From Gillisia lutea (GTDB taxonomy: Bacteria; Bacteroidota; Bacteroidia; Flavobacteriales; Flavobacteriaceae), in NCBI RefSeq assembly GCF_021568705.1, contig NZ_JAKGTH010000006.1, forward strand, positions 744,001 through 808,000: a DNA stretch of 64,000 bases. The letters run 5' to 3'. How positions within the stretch are numbered: the stretch's first letter is position 1; each line of letters begins with the position of its first letter. The notes under the pieces are model-generated. The model searched no databases. It was given only the letters and a program-made list of their open reading frames with translations, and was not told the DNA's origin. Made by a program: the position numbers and the translations under genes. Below are positions 16,224 to 27,331 of this stretch, piece by piece.

Positions 16224-16976
16224 TTAACGTTTTTTGAGAAAAGGAGTAGCCTGCACCATTGGTATTTCAAGTCGGATTCCGCCTTCTGCGTAAGATGCTA
16301 CCTCGTAGGCATTGTATTGTAGTATAAGCTTATCCTTAGTGAAGCCAATGTTTTGAGGAAGTTGAAATTCATCATTTTCAAAGAAAAAACCGGTACTATT
16401 AATAGATTCACCTTTGCCAATTTCATTTTTCTCCCGAAATAAGGCTTCTGCATACGCTTCAAACTCTTCCGTAAACAAATCTTTATTTAAAAGACGTTGT
16501 CCATTATCGGGATTAATATTAAGATAGCTAACGCTGGTATAGCCATGAGCTCCACCCGTGAAAATAGCTAAATTATATTTTATGGTAATGAGCTCTGGAG
16601 AATTATGGGTGATAACACCTTCAACTGAAGCTTCCCATGGAATGTTGTATTCAGGAAACTCCTTGGCAGTTTGCTCATAATTGTCAATAAAGCTTTGAGA
16701 AAGTGCTTCTAAGCTCTTAAAATCTTCTTCTTCCTGAAAATCTACCAAGTGAATTATATGCTTTTCAATGAGATAATTGACCTCTTTCCCCAAGGTTCCG
16801 GGATCTAAAACCCATGGAGTATGGAGGCTTATAAAAGCGCAATTTTCTTCTTCAGGTTTACAGTTCATTTCTGATACCTGCTCTATAGCAAGTTCTTCAA
16901 AAATTAATTCGGCAGGTTCATTTTTACATCCCACGAACATCACGAAGATGGAGAGGGGCAAAAGCATTTTTTTCAC
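16224..16976 (-). CDS. DUF4163/DUF3298-type lipoprotein (RsiV-like fold)
   Basis: The 250-residue protein starts with GTG (the next in-frame ATG is three codons on). It has a lipoprotein signal with lipobox VGC near residue 17. The body has the DUF4163 then DUF3298 pattern, including YNLAIFTGGAHGYTSVSYLN and NPDNGQRLLNKDLF, as in periplasmic domains related to RsiV/PdaC. It is probably anchored in the envelope facing the periplasm. Its function is unknown. Confidence 0.8.
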   Translation of the reverse strand: MKKMLLPLSIFVMFVGCKNEPAELIFEELAIEQVSEMNCKPEEENCAFISLHTPWVLDPGTLGKEVNYLIEKHIIHLVDFQEEEDFKSLEALSQSFIDNYEQTAKEFPEYNIPWEASVEGVITHNSPELITIKYNLAIFTGGAHGYTSVSYLNINPDNGQRLLNKDLFTEEFEAYAEALFREKNEIGKGESINSTGFFFENDEFQLPQNIGFTKDKLILQYNAYEVASYAEGGIRLEIPMVQATPFLKKR

Positions 16977-17020
16977 AGCAAGAATTCAGTGTTAAATTAG
17001 GGATAAAGGTACATGCTATT

Positions 17021-17051
17021 TTGTCAATCCCCAATACGTTGGTTACATTTG
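17021..17051 (+). promoter_or_regulatory. promoter of the trans-sulfuration gene (TTG-N20-TACATTTG)
   Basis: TTG at 17021-17023 and TACATTTG at 17044-17051 are separated by 20 nt, a good -33/-7 pair. The ATG is 16 nt downstream. Confidence 0.65.
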
Positions 17052-17067
17052 CTTTAAATTATTTTTT

Positions 17068-18210
17068 ATGAAATTCAACACTAAAACTATACATGGAGGG
17101 CAGCATAACGTAGATCCCGCATACGGGTCGGTAATGCCTCCAATCTATCAAACCAGCACCTATTCTCAAACCACTCCCGGAGGGCATAAAGGCTTTGAAT
17201 ATTCTAGAAGCGCAAATCCTACCAGAACAGCTCTGGAAAATTCATTGGCTAGTATTGAAAATGGGAAATTTGGTCTTGCTTTTGGTTCCGGACTTGCGGC
17301 TATAGATGCTGTGATGAAGTTATTTAAGCCGGGTGACGAGATTATCTCTACTAACGATCTTTATGGTGGATCTTACAGGCTTTTTACAAAGATATTTGAA
17401 GGCCTAGGCATAAAATTCCACTTTATTGGAATGCAGGACGCTGAAAAAATAGAAGAATACATTACTGATAAAACAAAGCTTATTTGGGTTGAGACACCAA
17501 CTAATCCAATGATGAATATCATCGATATTGAAGCTGTATCCAAATTAGCTAAAAAGCATAAGGTATTACTTGCAGTAGATAATACATTTGCTACTCCATA
17601 TTTACAACAACCTTTAGATCTTGGAGCAGATATCGTCATGCACAGTGCAACCAAATATCTTGGCGGGCACAGTGACGTGGTGATGGGATCTCTTGTGGTG
17701 AAGGATAAGGATTTAGCCGATAAATTATATTTTGTGCAAAACGCCAGCGGTGCCGTATGTGGGCCACAGGATAGTTTTTTAGTGCTTAGAGGTATAAAAA
17801 CCTTGCATATTAGAATGCAAAGACATTGTGAGAATGGTGAAAAAGTAGCGCGTTTTCTGAAAGATCATCCTAAAGTTGACAAGGTGTACTGGCCAGGTTT
17901 TGAAGACCACCCAAATCACGATATCGCTAAAAAACAAATGTCAGGATATGGAGGGATGATATCCTTTACAACTGCTGAAAACACTTTGGAAAGTGCTGTG
18001 AAAGTGGTCGAAAAATTAAAAGTATTTACCTTGGCGGAATCTCTGGGTGGAGTAGAATCTTTGGCAGGACATCCGGCAAGTATGACGCACGCCTCTATTC
18101 CGAAGGAAGAAAGAGAGAAAACTGGAGTTGTAGACTCATTGATTCGATTAAGTGTTGGAATTGAAGATGATGAAGATCTAATTGAAGATTTAAAACAAGC
18201 ATTGGGTTAA
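17068..18210 (+). CDS. metB: PLP-dependent trans-sulfuration enzyme (cystathionine gamma-synthase/lyase)
   Basis: The 380-residue protein belongs to the Cys/Met metabolism PLP family. It has YSRSANPTRTALE, the PLP-stacking SGLAAIDAVMKL, DNTFATPYLQ, and the PLP lysine K196 in SATKYLGGHSDVVMG. The C-terminal ESLGGVESLAGHPASMTHAS is also typical. Sequence alone does not separate cystathionine gamma-synthase from gamma-lyase, so the symbol is tentative. It is monocistronic, with its own promoter and a strong terminator. Confidence 0.88.
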   Translation: MKFNTKTIHGGQHNVDPAYGSVMPPIYQTSTYSQTTPGGHKGFEYSRSANPTRTALENSLASIENGKFGLAFGSGLAAIDAVMKLFKPGDEIISTNDLYGGSYRLFTKIFEGLGIKFHFIGMQDAEKIEEYITDKTKLIWVETPTNPMMNIIDIEAVSKLAKKHKVLLAVDNTFATPYLQQPLDLGADIVMHSATKYLGGHSDVVMGSLVVKDKDLADKLYFVQNASGAVCGPQDSFLVLRGIKTLHIRMQRHCENGEKVARFLKDHPKVDKVYWPGFEDHPNHDIAKKQMSGYGGMISFTTAENTLESAVKVVEKLKVFTLAESLGGVESLAGHPASMTHASIPKEEREKTGVVDSLIRLSVGIEDDEDLIEDLKQALG

Positions 18211-18232
18211 ACTCTCAGAAAAATAACTATTT

Positions 18233-18265
18233 AAAAGGTTTCAGTTTACTGAAGCCTTTTTTTAT
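18233..18265. terminator. bidirectional intrinsic terminator
   Basis: The 12-bp stem AAAAGGTTTCAG (18233-18244) / CTGAAGCCTTTT (18250-18261) is followed by Ts. It lies between convergent genes ending at 18210 and 18275. Confidence 0.9.
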
Positions 18266-18274
18266 ACAATTAAT

Positions 18275-19051
18275 TTAGAAATCCAGATAATAGATATACC
18301 CTACATTTAACCAAAAGATAAGATCGTTAGCTTTATTTTGTGGCGCATCAATGTTGAGGCCGTCCAGCCAATCGGTGTTGTAATAAGTATACCTTCCTTC
18401 AATGGCCAGATCGCTGGAAGGTGTTAACCGGTATCTTGCTCCCATACTTCCAACGATTCCCCAAGTGGAACCGGAATCCAGATCTATCCCACCCACAAAT
18501 GTTGGAAAGACATTATTTGGATCAGATAAAGGGCCAAAATCGGAATAGGCACTAGGTTGATAATTAACAAAATGAAAACCTAGGCTTATGAACGGGGAAA
18601 AAAGGTAACTGTAAGCGGTGTAATCACGGATGCTTAAAGGATAATATTCCAGAGAAGAGCCAATTTCGAAGACTTGGGATTTTCCATGCATTCCTCTCAA
18701 CAATTTTCCGCCAAGGGTGTTTTTTGAAGCCACCGGGCCAAAATGTTCTAAGGCCGATTGGAAATAATCTATCTCAGTACGTATCTTGAAATGATCATTA
18801 AAGTATTTATCGGTAGTATAGCAGTTGCATTCGGCTCTAAACGCAAAGTTCATATAATGTATTAAGCCTACACCAATCCCGGAGTTACTTATATTATTCT
18901 GTAAATTATAACGTTCGCCATAATCGGTAAAGAAAGAAGTAGGGCCTACTAAAACTCCAATCTCATGAGAAATTCCTAATTGGGCAAAACCGCTTTTTTT
19001 AGTGAAAAAGCAAAGTAAAAAAAAGAATAAAACTATGCGGAAGTTCACCAT
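18275..19051 (-). CDS. THC0290_0291-like outer-membrane beta-barrel protein
   Basis: The 258-residue protein has a signal peptide (about 1-23) and then GISHEIGVLVGPTSFFTDYG, CNCYTTDKYFNDHFKIRTEI and a C-terminal WLNVGYIYYLDF. From memory these match the flavobacterial family named THC0290_0291. Alternating hydrophobic strands and the terminal aromatic residue suggest a small beta-barrel. The function of the family is unknown. The conserved CNC is unusual for an outer-membrane protein. A minus-strand -7 element lies 22 nt upstream. Confidence 0.72.
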   Translation of the reverse strand: MVNFRIVLFFFLLCFFTKKSGFAQLGISHEIGVLVGPTSFFTDYGERYNLQNNISNSGIGVGLIHYMNFAFRAECNCYTTDKYFNDHFKIRTEIDYFQSALEHFGPVASKNTLGGKLLRGMHGKSQVFEIGSSLEYYPLSIRDYTAYSYLFSPFISLGFHFVNYQPSAYSDFGPLSDPNNVFPTFVGGIDLDSGSTWGIVGSMGARYRLTPSSDLAIEGRYTYYNTDWLDGLNIDAPQNKANDLIFWLNVGYIYYLDF

Positions 19052-19073
19052 ACATCACCGGTTGAGGTACAGG

Positions 19074-19081
19074 CAAATATA
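19074..19081 (-). promoter_or_regulatory. -7 promoter element TATATTTG (minus strand)
   Basis: The plus strand reads CAAATATA, giving TATATTTG on the minus strand, 22 nt before the ATG at 19051. The -33 element is not clear. Confidence 0.45.
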
Positions 19082-19196
19082 TAAAATTGAAGTTAATGTA
19101 CTATGAACTATTATAAGTGTGCAATAATCTGTATGATTTTTCACGTTAATTTTGTCTCAAAATGCGATTTTTCAAGGTGGTTCCCCATATTAAATT

Positions 19197-19204
19197 TATA
19201 TTTG
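19197..19204 (+). promoter_or_regulatory. -7 promoter element TATATTTG for gdhA
   Basis: TATATTTG matches TAnnTTTG. The gdhA ATG is 47 nt downstream, a longer leader than for most genes here. Confidence 0.5.
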
Positions 19205-19248
19205 CATAAAATTACGAAAACGTTTTCATTTAATAATAGTAGCACTAA

Positions 19249-20595
<1,347 letters not shown>

Positions 20596-20618
20596 TCTCA
20601 TTTATATATAAGAATAGG

Positions 20619-20645
20619 AAAAGCCGCTGTTTAGCGGCTTTTTTA
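20619..20645 (+). terminator. intrinsic terminator after gdhA
   Basis: The 10-bp stem AAAAGCCGCT (20619-20628) / AGCGGCTTTT (20633-20642) has a 4-nt loop and T-run. A TATCTTCG (20647-20654), close to a -7 element, starts just after it and may drive recO at 20670. Confidence 0.92.
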
Positions 20646-20669
20646 ATATCTTCGAATTAAAATTACGGG

Positions 20670-21389
20670 ATGCAGGTAAACACCAATGCTATTGTAATAA
20701 GTGCTTTAAAATATTCGGAAGCCGACTTGATAGTGAAGTGCTACACTCAAAAAAGCGGTCTTAAGACTTATATGCTTCGTGGAATCCTGAAAAGTAAAAA
20801 AGGAAAGTTTAAAACTTCGCTTTTTCAGCCATTAACCCAATTAGAGCTTGTCGCAAAGCATAAGGATAAAGGAAATCTGGAATATTTGCAGGATGCTAAA
20901 ATCCTTACTACTTATAAAAGCTTGCATACTAATGTGGTAAAATCTTCCATGGTGATGTTTCTTTCAGAAATGCTTCGCAATTCCATTCAGGAGGAAGAGC
21001 AAAATGAAGCTTTATATTACTTTTTGCAGGATGCATTGAACTGGTTGGATAATAGCGAGCATATTGCTAATTTTCATTTGTTATTCCTTTTGAAACTAAG
21101 TAGATATCTGGGCTTTTATCCGGATGATTCTGATACAGAGCATCTCTATTTTAATTTACTAGATGGAGTTTTTCAGGATGTGAAAACAAATGATTACTGC
21201 ATTGAAGGTGATAACCTTGTCCTGTTAAAACAGTTTCTGCACATAAATTTTGAGGAGCTAAAAAACATAAAAATAAATCAATCTCACCGAACAGACTTTC
21301 TTGGAATGCTATTGAACTATTACATGGTTCATATTGAAAATTTCAAGAAGCCGAAGTCATTGTCGGTCTTAAATGAAATCTTTAATTAA
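20670..21389 (+). CDS. recO: DNA repair protein RecO
   Basis: The 239-residue protein has the N-terminal OB-fold pattern of RecO (NAIVISALKYSEADLIVKCY, then TYMLRGILKSKKGKFKTSLFQPL) and a helical C-terminal domain. The zinc-finger cysteines of some RecO proteins are absent, as is common in Bacteroidota. RecO loads RecA with RecR during recombinational repair. The next gene, a TonB receptor, begins immediately after the stop codon (TAAATG), so it is translated from the same message. Confidence 0.9.
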   Translation: MQVNTNAIVISALKYSEADLIVKCYTQKSGLKTYMLRGILKSKKGKFKTSLFQPLTQLELVAKHKDKGNLEYLQDAKILTTYKSLHTNVVKSSMVMFLSEMLRNSIQEEEQNEALYYFLQDALNWLDNSEHIANFHLLFLLKLSRYLGFYPDDSDTEHLYFNLLDGVFQDVKTNDYCIEGDNLVLLKQFLHINFEELKNIKINQSHRTDFLGMLLNYYMVHIENFKKPKSLSVLNEIFN

Positions 21390-23795
21390 ATGCGAATTTT
21401 ATTTTCTGCCCTTTTCACAGTCTTCGTTATTGCAATAAGTTCGGCCCAAGAAATAATAGTGATCGACAAGGATTCAAATCTTCCCATTTCCAATGTAATG
21501 ATACTCAATAAGAGCAGGTCTAAAACTGTTGTTACCAATTCTCAGGGAAAAGCCGATGTTTCTAAATTTGAAACTGAAGAGCTGCTTGTTTTTACGCATG
21601 TTTCTCATTTAACCTATACTATTTCAAAGGCCAGAATTATATCAAATAAGAGCATAGTTTACCTTACTGAAGATCAGAATAACTTACAGGAAGTGGTTCT
21701 TTCAGTGGCTAAATTTGAACAGGACCTAACTTTGGTTCCGCAAAAGATAATAAGTTTAGAAGCTTCTGAAATCCAGTTTTCTAATCCGCAAACGGCTGCC
21801 GATCTTTTAGAGAATTCAGGAAAAGTATTCGTTCAGAAAAGTCAGTTAGGCGGTGGAAGCCCCATGATAAGAGGTTTTGCAACTAACCGGCTCCTAATTA
21901 CTGTAGACGGAGTGCGTATGAATACAGCAATTTTTAGAAGCGGAAACCTTCAAAATGTAATTTCCATAGATCCTTTAATAGTAGATAAAACGGAAGTGCT
22001 GCTTGGTCCTGGTTCTGTTGTCTACGGAAGCGACGCGGTGGGTGGGGTAATGAACTTTTATACGCTTCAACCTAAATTTTCCAGAGAGGAAAATGCCTTA
22101 GTACTTGCAAATGCTTACACTCGATATTCAAGTGCAAATGAAGAGGGAATGGCGCACGCCAATTTTAATATAGGTTTTGAGAAATGGGCATTTTTATCAG
22201 CAGTTACGTATTCAGATTTCGGAAATCTTAAAATGGGGTCTCATGGGCCGAAGGAATACTTAAGGTATGAATACGCTTCCCAGGAAAATGGGGAAGATAT
22301 CACTATTCAAAACCCCGATCCAAAAGTCCAAAAACCAACAGGTTACGAACAAATCAATCTGTTGCAAAAAGTGAAGTTTAAGGCAAATGAAGATTGGGAT
22401 TTCAATTTGGGCCTTCTTTACTCCACCACCTCAAATTACCCGAGATACGATAGGTTATATCGTAAAAAGAATGGAGAGCTGCGTGCTGCCGAGTGGTATT
22501 ATGGTCCGCAATCATGGTTTCTTGGTAATTTGAAGATCAATAAAAAGGGGAATAGTCAACTCTACGACAAGGCCCAATTTACAGCTGCTTACCAATATTT
22601 TGAGGAGAGTAGGCATGACCGGGACTTTGGAAAGGAACTGCGTTATAACACTCAGGAGCAGGTAGATGCCTATTCCATAAATTTGGATTTTGAGAAATCT
22701 ATTGATGAAAACAGCCTTTTTTACGGTGCTGAATATGTTTTAAATAATGTACATTCTTCCGGGAACACTTATAATATTACAACAGAGGAAAAGCAGGAAA
22801 CAGCTTCCAGGTATCCTGACGCTTCCAGCTGGCAAAGCATGGCTGCATATGCTACTTATTTATGGAAAATTCAGGCAAATCTTTCTTTGCAGTCGGGTGT
22901 GAGATATAGTCATATTTTACTGAATGCCAATTTTATTGATGAATTCTATGATTTTCCGTTTCAAAAAGCCGATATCAATACTGGGGCATTGACAGGAAGT
23001 ATAGGAATTAACTGGCAGCAGAACCAGTTTTTTAATTGGCGACTTAATCTTTCTACAGCTTTTAGGGCTCCAAATATAGATGATGTAGGAAAGATTTTTG
23101 ATTCGGAACCCGGGGCTGTAGTAGTACCCAATCCAGATTTAAAACCGGAGTATGCCTATAATTCTGAAATGGGTTTAAAGTGGACTCCTTCAGAAAAAAT
23201 TAAATTGGAATTAGCAGGATTCTATACACTTTTAGATAATGCTATGGTGAGAAGGGATTTCAATTTGAATGGGCTAACGCAAGTAGATTATCAAGGAGAA
23301 CCAAGCAGGGTTCAGGCAATCCAGAATGCCGCAAATGCCTATGTTTATGGATTTGAAGCGGGCGCAGAATTAGATATTATCAAGAGCTTGCAGTTGAAAT
23401 CATACATTACATACACTCAGGGAAAAGAAGAACAGGACGATGGCGCCAAAAAACCATTACGTCATGCCGCACCAATATTTGGGAATACACATTTAGTGTG
23501 GACCAAGAATCGATTGAAACTGGATCTTTTTGGAGAGTATAACGGACAGTTCGATTTTGACGAGTTGGCACCATCAGAACAAAGCAAAGATTACCTATAT
23601 GCCACAGACAGGAATGGAAACCCGTATTCGCCCTCCTGGTACACCTTGAATGTAACAGGGCAATATGAGTTTGATATAAACTGGACTGCTACAGCTTCCC
23701 TCGAAAATATTACCGATCAGCGCTATCGCACTTATTCTTCTGGAATTTCAGCAGCGGGGAGGAATCTTATTTTAGCACTTAAATACAGTTTGTAA
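21390..23795 (+). CDS. TonB-dependent outer-membrane receptor
   Basis: The 801-residue protein has a signal peptide (1-19), a carboxypeptidase-like regulatory domain (about 20-100) and a plug domain (about 110-230, GGGSPMIRGFATNRLLITVD and YGSDAVGGVMNFY). A 22-strand barrel ends at NLILALKYSL. The plug and AFRAPNIDDVGKIFDSE style resemble heme/hemoglobin-type receptors, but the ligand is not established. It abuts recO with no gap, which is odd for an envelope protein and makes its expression depend on the recO message or an internal promoter. Confidence 0.87.
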   Translation: MRILFSALFTVFVIAISSAQEIIVIDKDSNLPISNVMILNKSRSKTVVTNSQGKADVSKFETEELLVFTHVSHLTYTISKARIISNKSIVYLTEDQNNLQEVVLSVAKFEQDLTLVPQKIISLEASEIQFSNPQTAADLLENSGKVFVQKSQLGGGSPMIRGFATNRLLITVDGVRMNTAIFRSGNLQNVISIDPLIVDKTEVLLGPGSVVYGSDAVGGVMNFYTLQPKFSREENALVLANAYTRYSSANEEGMAHANFNIGFEKWAFLSAVTYSDFGNLKMGSHGPKEYLRYEYASQENGEDITIQNPDPKVQKPTGYEQINLLQKVKFKANEDWDFNLGLLYSTTSNYPRYDRLYRKKNGELRAAEWYYGPQSWFLGNLKINKKGNSQLYDKAQFTAAYQYFEESRHDRDFGKELRYNTQEQVDAYSINLDFEKSIDENSLFYGAEYVLNNVHSSGNTYNITTEEKQETASRYPDASSWQSMAAYATYLWKIQANLSLQSGVRYSHILLNANFIDEFYDFPFQKADINTGALTGSIGINWQQNQFFNWRLNLSTAFRAPNIDDVGKIFDSEPGAVVVPNPDLKPEYAYNSEMGLKWTPSEKIKLELAGFYTLLDNAMVRRDFNLNGLTQVDYQGEPSRVQAIQNAANAYVYGFEAGAELDIIKSLQLKSYITYTQGKEEQDDGAKKPLRHAAPIFGNTHLVWTKNRLKLDLFGEYNGQFDFDELAPSEQSKDYLYATDRNGNPYSPSWYTLNVTGQYEFDINWTATASLENITDQRYRTYSSGISAAGRNLILALKYSL

Positions 23796-23877
23796 ACGGG
23801 GTTTGCTTTTAGCTACTCTTTTTTATGGATTTAATGTCTCTTCGGAATTAGGTTAGCATTTTACGGAATAAGCGTAT

Positions 23878-23905
23878 TTGGTTTTGTTAAAAATCGTTAT
23901 TTTCG
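23878..23905 (+). promoter_or_regulatory. promoter of ileS (TTG-N17-TATTTTCG)
   Basis: TTG at 23878-23880 is followed after 17 nt by TATTTTCG (23898-23905), one base off TAnnTTTG. The ileS ATG is 24 nt downstream. Confidence 0.6.
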
Positions 23906-23929
23906 CAACTCATAAGAAATTTCGACAAA

Positions 23930-26900
23930 ATGAGCAGAAAGTTCCCTGAGTATAAAGGACTTGACTTACCAAAAGTAGCAGAGGAGATCTTAAGCTATTG
24001 GAAAGAGAATGATATTTTTGAAAAGAGTGTCTCTACCAGAGATGGGCATGAGCCGTTCGTGTTTTTTGAAGGACCACCTTCTGCTAACGGACTTCCCGGG
24101 ATACACCATGTAATGGCGCGTGCCATCAAAGATATTTTTTGTCGATACAAAACTCAAAAAGGATTCCAGGTAAAACGAAAAGCAGGATGGGATACTCATG
24201 GTTTGCCAGTAGAGCTAGGTGTTGAAAAGGAACTTGGAATTACCAAAGAAGATATTGGAACCAAAATAAGTGTAGAAGAATATAATCAGGCATGTAAGAA
24301 TGCCGTGATGCGCTACACCGATGTTTGGAACGATCTTACTGAAAAGATGGGGTACTGGGTAGATATGGATGATCCATATATTACCTATAAGCCTAAATAC
24401 ATGGAAACTGTATGGTGGTTGTTATCCCAGATCTATAAGAAAGGTCTTATTTATAAAGGATATACCATCCAACCATATTCTCCAAAAGCTGGTACAGGAT
24501 TGAGTTCTCACGAACTTAACCAGCCGGGAACTTATCAGGATGTTACCGATACCACAGTAACGGCCATGTTCAAAGCTAAAGTCGATACTTTACCCGAATT
24601 TCTTGCTGAGGTTTCTAATGAGATCTATTTGGTTGCTTGGACTACTACACCGTGGACCTTACCTTCTAATACTGCGCTAACAGTAGGACCAAAAATTGAA
24701 TATGTACTGGTATCCACCTATAATCAATACACTTTTGAGCCTATCAATGTAATTATGGCGAAAAACCTTGTCGCTAAACAATTTGATAAGAAGTTCAAGA
24801 AATTAGAGAATAAAGAAGCTTTGAAAGCGTATAAACAGGGTGATAAGATCCCTTATTATGTTGAAAAATCTTTCTTTGGAAAAGATCTTGTGGGCTTAAA
24901 ATATGAGCAGTTATTGCCTTATGCGCAGCCTCATAATAATCCGCAAGATGCATTTCGAGTAATTGCCGGAGATTTTGTTACTACTGAAGATGGAACGGGG
25001 ATAGTTCATACCGCACCTACTTTTGGAGCCGATGATGCCATGGTAGCAAAGCAGGCCGTTCCGGAGGTGCCGCCAATGCTAGTGATGGATGAGAATGATA
25101 ATCTTGTGCCATTGGTAGATCTACAAGGGAAATTTAGACCTGAAATGGATGAGCTTGCCGGGAAGTATGTTAAGAATGAATACTATGCCGATGGAGAAGC
25201 TCCTGAGAAATCTGTAGATGTAGAAATTGCTATAAAATTAAAAGAAGAGAATAGAGCCTTTAAGGTTGAAAAATATGTTCACAGTTATCCAAACTGCTGG
25301 AGAACCGATAAGCCTATTCTTTATTATCCATTAGATTCCTGGTTTATTAAAATTACCGATGTTAAGGACAGAATGTTCGAGCTTAACCAAGGAATTAACT
25401 GGAAGCCAAAAGCTACAGGAGAAGGAAGATTTGGAAACTGGCTGGCAAATGCCAATGACTGGAACCTTTCCCGAAGTAGGTATTGGGGAATTCCGCTTCC
25501 AATTTGGAGGACAGAAGATGGAAAAGAGGAAATCATTATTGGGTCTATTGAAGAATTGAAAGCTGAAATGGCTAAAGCCGTAGAAGCAGGATTTATGAAA
25601 GAAGATAAATTCGCCTCTTTTGAAGTGGGGAATATGAGCGAAGAGAATTATGACAAAGTAGATCTTCATAAAAATGTAGTAGATGAAATTACGCTGGTTT
25701 CAGCTTCTGGAAAACCAATGAAGCGCGAAGCCGATCTTATAGATGTATGGTTCGATTCTGGATCTATGCCTTATGCGCAGTGGCATTACCCCTTCGAGCA
25801 GCCAGAAGACAAAGGTTTGATGCAGGCCGATTTCATTGCAGAAGGAGTAGATCAAACCCGCGGATGGTTCTACACATTGCACGCAATTGCTACTACCATT
25901 TTTGATGATGTAGCCTATAAGAATGTTGTTTCTAACGGACTGGTGCTGGATAAAAACGGGCAAAAAATGTCTAAAAGACTAGGGAATGCTGTAGATCCTT
26001 TTGAGACGCTAGCCGCTTTTGGTCCGGATGCAACTCGCTGGTACATGATCTCTAATGCTAACCCTTGGGATAACTTAAAATTTGATATTGAAGGAATTTC
26101 TGAAGTAAGACGTAAGTTCTTTGGAACACTTTATAATACATATTCTTTCTTCATTTTATATGCTAACATCGATAATTTCACTTACGCGGAAGCCGATGTG
26201 CCTCTAGAAGAAAGACCTGAAATTGATAGATGGATACTTTCGGAATTGAACACCTTAGTAGATAAAGTAGATAAGTTTTATGCCGATTATGAGCCAACAC
26301 GTGCTACTCGAGCTATATCTGAATTCGTTCAGGAGAATTTGAGTAACTGGTTTGTGAGATTAAGCAGAAGAAGATTCTGGAAAGGCGATTACGAGCAGGA
26401 TAAGATCTCTGCATACCAAACCTTATATACCTGCCTACTAACAGTAGCTAAATTAGGTGCACCGGTAGCTCCTTTCTTTATGGAAAGACTTTACCGAGAT
26501 TTGAATGCTGCAACTCAAAAAGAAGCTTTTGAGTCGGTTCACCTGGCAGATTTCCCTGTTTTCGATGAGAAAATGGTAGATAAAGAGCTGGAACATAAGA
26601 TGGAAAAGGCCCAGACAATTTCATCGTTAGTGTTATCATTACGTAAAAAAGAGATGATCAAAGTGCGTCAGCCGCTACAAAGAATCATGATTCCTGTGTT
26701 AGATGAACAGCAAAAAGCTGAAATTCTGGCTGTAGAAGATTTGATCAAATCTGAAGTGAATGTGAAAGAAATCCAGCTAATTGACGATGCCTCAGGGATT
26801 TTAGTAAAACAAGTGAAGCCCAATTTCAAAGTTTTAGGCCCCAGATATGGTAAGAATATGAAAACAGTTGTAAATTTAATCAATCAATTTACTTCTGAAG

Positions 26901-27328
26901 ATATTTCAACTATAGAAAGGGACGGGAATATTAGCGTTGATAGTAATGGAAAAATGATTACTTTGGCGGCCGAAGATGTAATAATTAGCTCGCAAGATAT
27001 TGAAGGCTGGTTAGTTGCCAGCAGCGGGACTATTACAGTAGCTTTAGATGTGCATATTTCGGAAGAATTAAAAAAAGAAGGAATTGCCAGAGAATTGGTA
27101 AACAGAATTCAGAATCTTAGAAAGGATTCCGGATATGAAGTTACCGATACCATAGATGTTACCCTACTGAAAGACAGTGTTGTCGAGGAGGCTGTTTTGC
27201 AAAATATAAATTATATCAAGAACGAGACACTAACTGCTCAGCTCGAATTTGCAGAGGTGATAACCGAAGGAATAGATATTGACTTCGATGATGTTACCAC
27301 CAAATTGTGTATCACTAAACATTTATAA
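23930..27328 (+). CDS. ileS: isoleucine--tRNA ligase, eukaryotic-like (IleS2-type), altered HIGH motif
   Basis: The 1132-residue enzyme charges tRNA-Ile. It has the class I N-terminal signature region, but PPSANGLPGIHHVMARAIKD gives GIHH (residues 57-60) where HXGH is normal. The second signature KMSKR is at residues 679-683. An editing domain lies between (AWTTTPWTLPSNTAL; GTGIVHTAPTFGADDAM). Length and the absence of a C-terminal zinc knuckle fit the eukaryotic-like type 2 enzymes, which are typically mupirocin-resistant. A DksA-like gene follows after 3 nt, then lspA, a conserved Bacteroidota order. Confidence 0.96.
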   Translation: MSRKFPEYKGLDLPKVAEEILSYWKENDIFEKSVSTRDGHEPFVFFEGPPSANGLPGIHHVMARAIKDIFCRYKTQKGFQVKRKAGWDTHGLPVELGVEKELGITKEDIGTKISVEEYNQACKNAVMRYTDVWNDLTEKMGYWVDMDDPYITYKPKYMETVWWLLSQIYKKGLIYKGYTIQPYSPKAGTGLSSHELNQPGTYQDVTDTTVTAMFKAKVDTLPEFLAEVSNEIYLVAWTTTPWTLPSNTALTVGPKIEYVLVSTYNQYTFEPINVIMAKNLVAKQFDKKFKKLENKEALKAYKQGDKIPYYVEKSFFGKDLVGLKYEQLLPYAQPHNNPQDAFRVIAGDFVTTEDGTGIVHTAPTFGADDAMVAKQAVPEVPPMLVMDENDNLVPLVDLQGKFRPEMDELAGKYVKNEYYADGEAPEKSVDVEIAIKLKEENRAFKVEKYVHSYPNCWRTDKPILYYPLDSWFIKITDVKDRMFELNQGINWKPKATGEGRFGNWLANANDWNLSRSRYWGIPLPIWRTEDGKEEIIIGSIEELKAEMAKAVEAGFMKEDKFASFEVGNMSEENYDKVDLHKNVVDEITLVSASGKPMKREADLIDVWFDSGSMPYAQWHYPFEQPEDKGLMQADFIAEGVDQTRGWFYTLHAIATTIFDDVAYKNVVSNGLVLDKNGQKMSKRLGNAVDPFETLAAFGPDATRWYMISNANPWDNLKFDIEGISEVRRKFFGTLYNTYSFFILYANIDNFTYAEADVPLEERPEIDRWILSELNTLVDKVDKFYADYEPTRATRAISEFVQENLSNWFVRLSRRRFWKGDYEQDKISAYQTLYTCLLTVAKLGAPVAPFFMERLYRDLNAATQKEAFESVHLADFPVFDEKMVDKELEHKMEKAQTISSLVLSLRKKEMIKVRQPLQRIMIPVLDEQQKAEILAVEDLIKSEVNVKEIQLIDDASGILVKQVKPNFKVLGPRYGKNMKTVVNLINQFTSEDISTIERDGNISVDSNGKMITLAAEDVIISSQDIEGWLVASSGTITVALDVHISEELKKEGIARELVNRIQNLRKDSGYEVTDTIDVTLLKDSVVEEAVLQNINYIKNETLTAQLEFAEVITEGIDIDFDDVTTKLCITKHL

Positions 27329-27331
27329 CCC

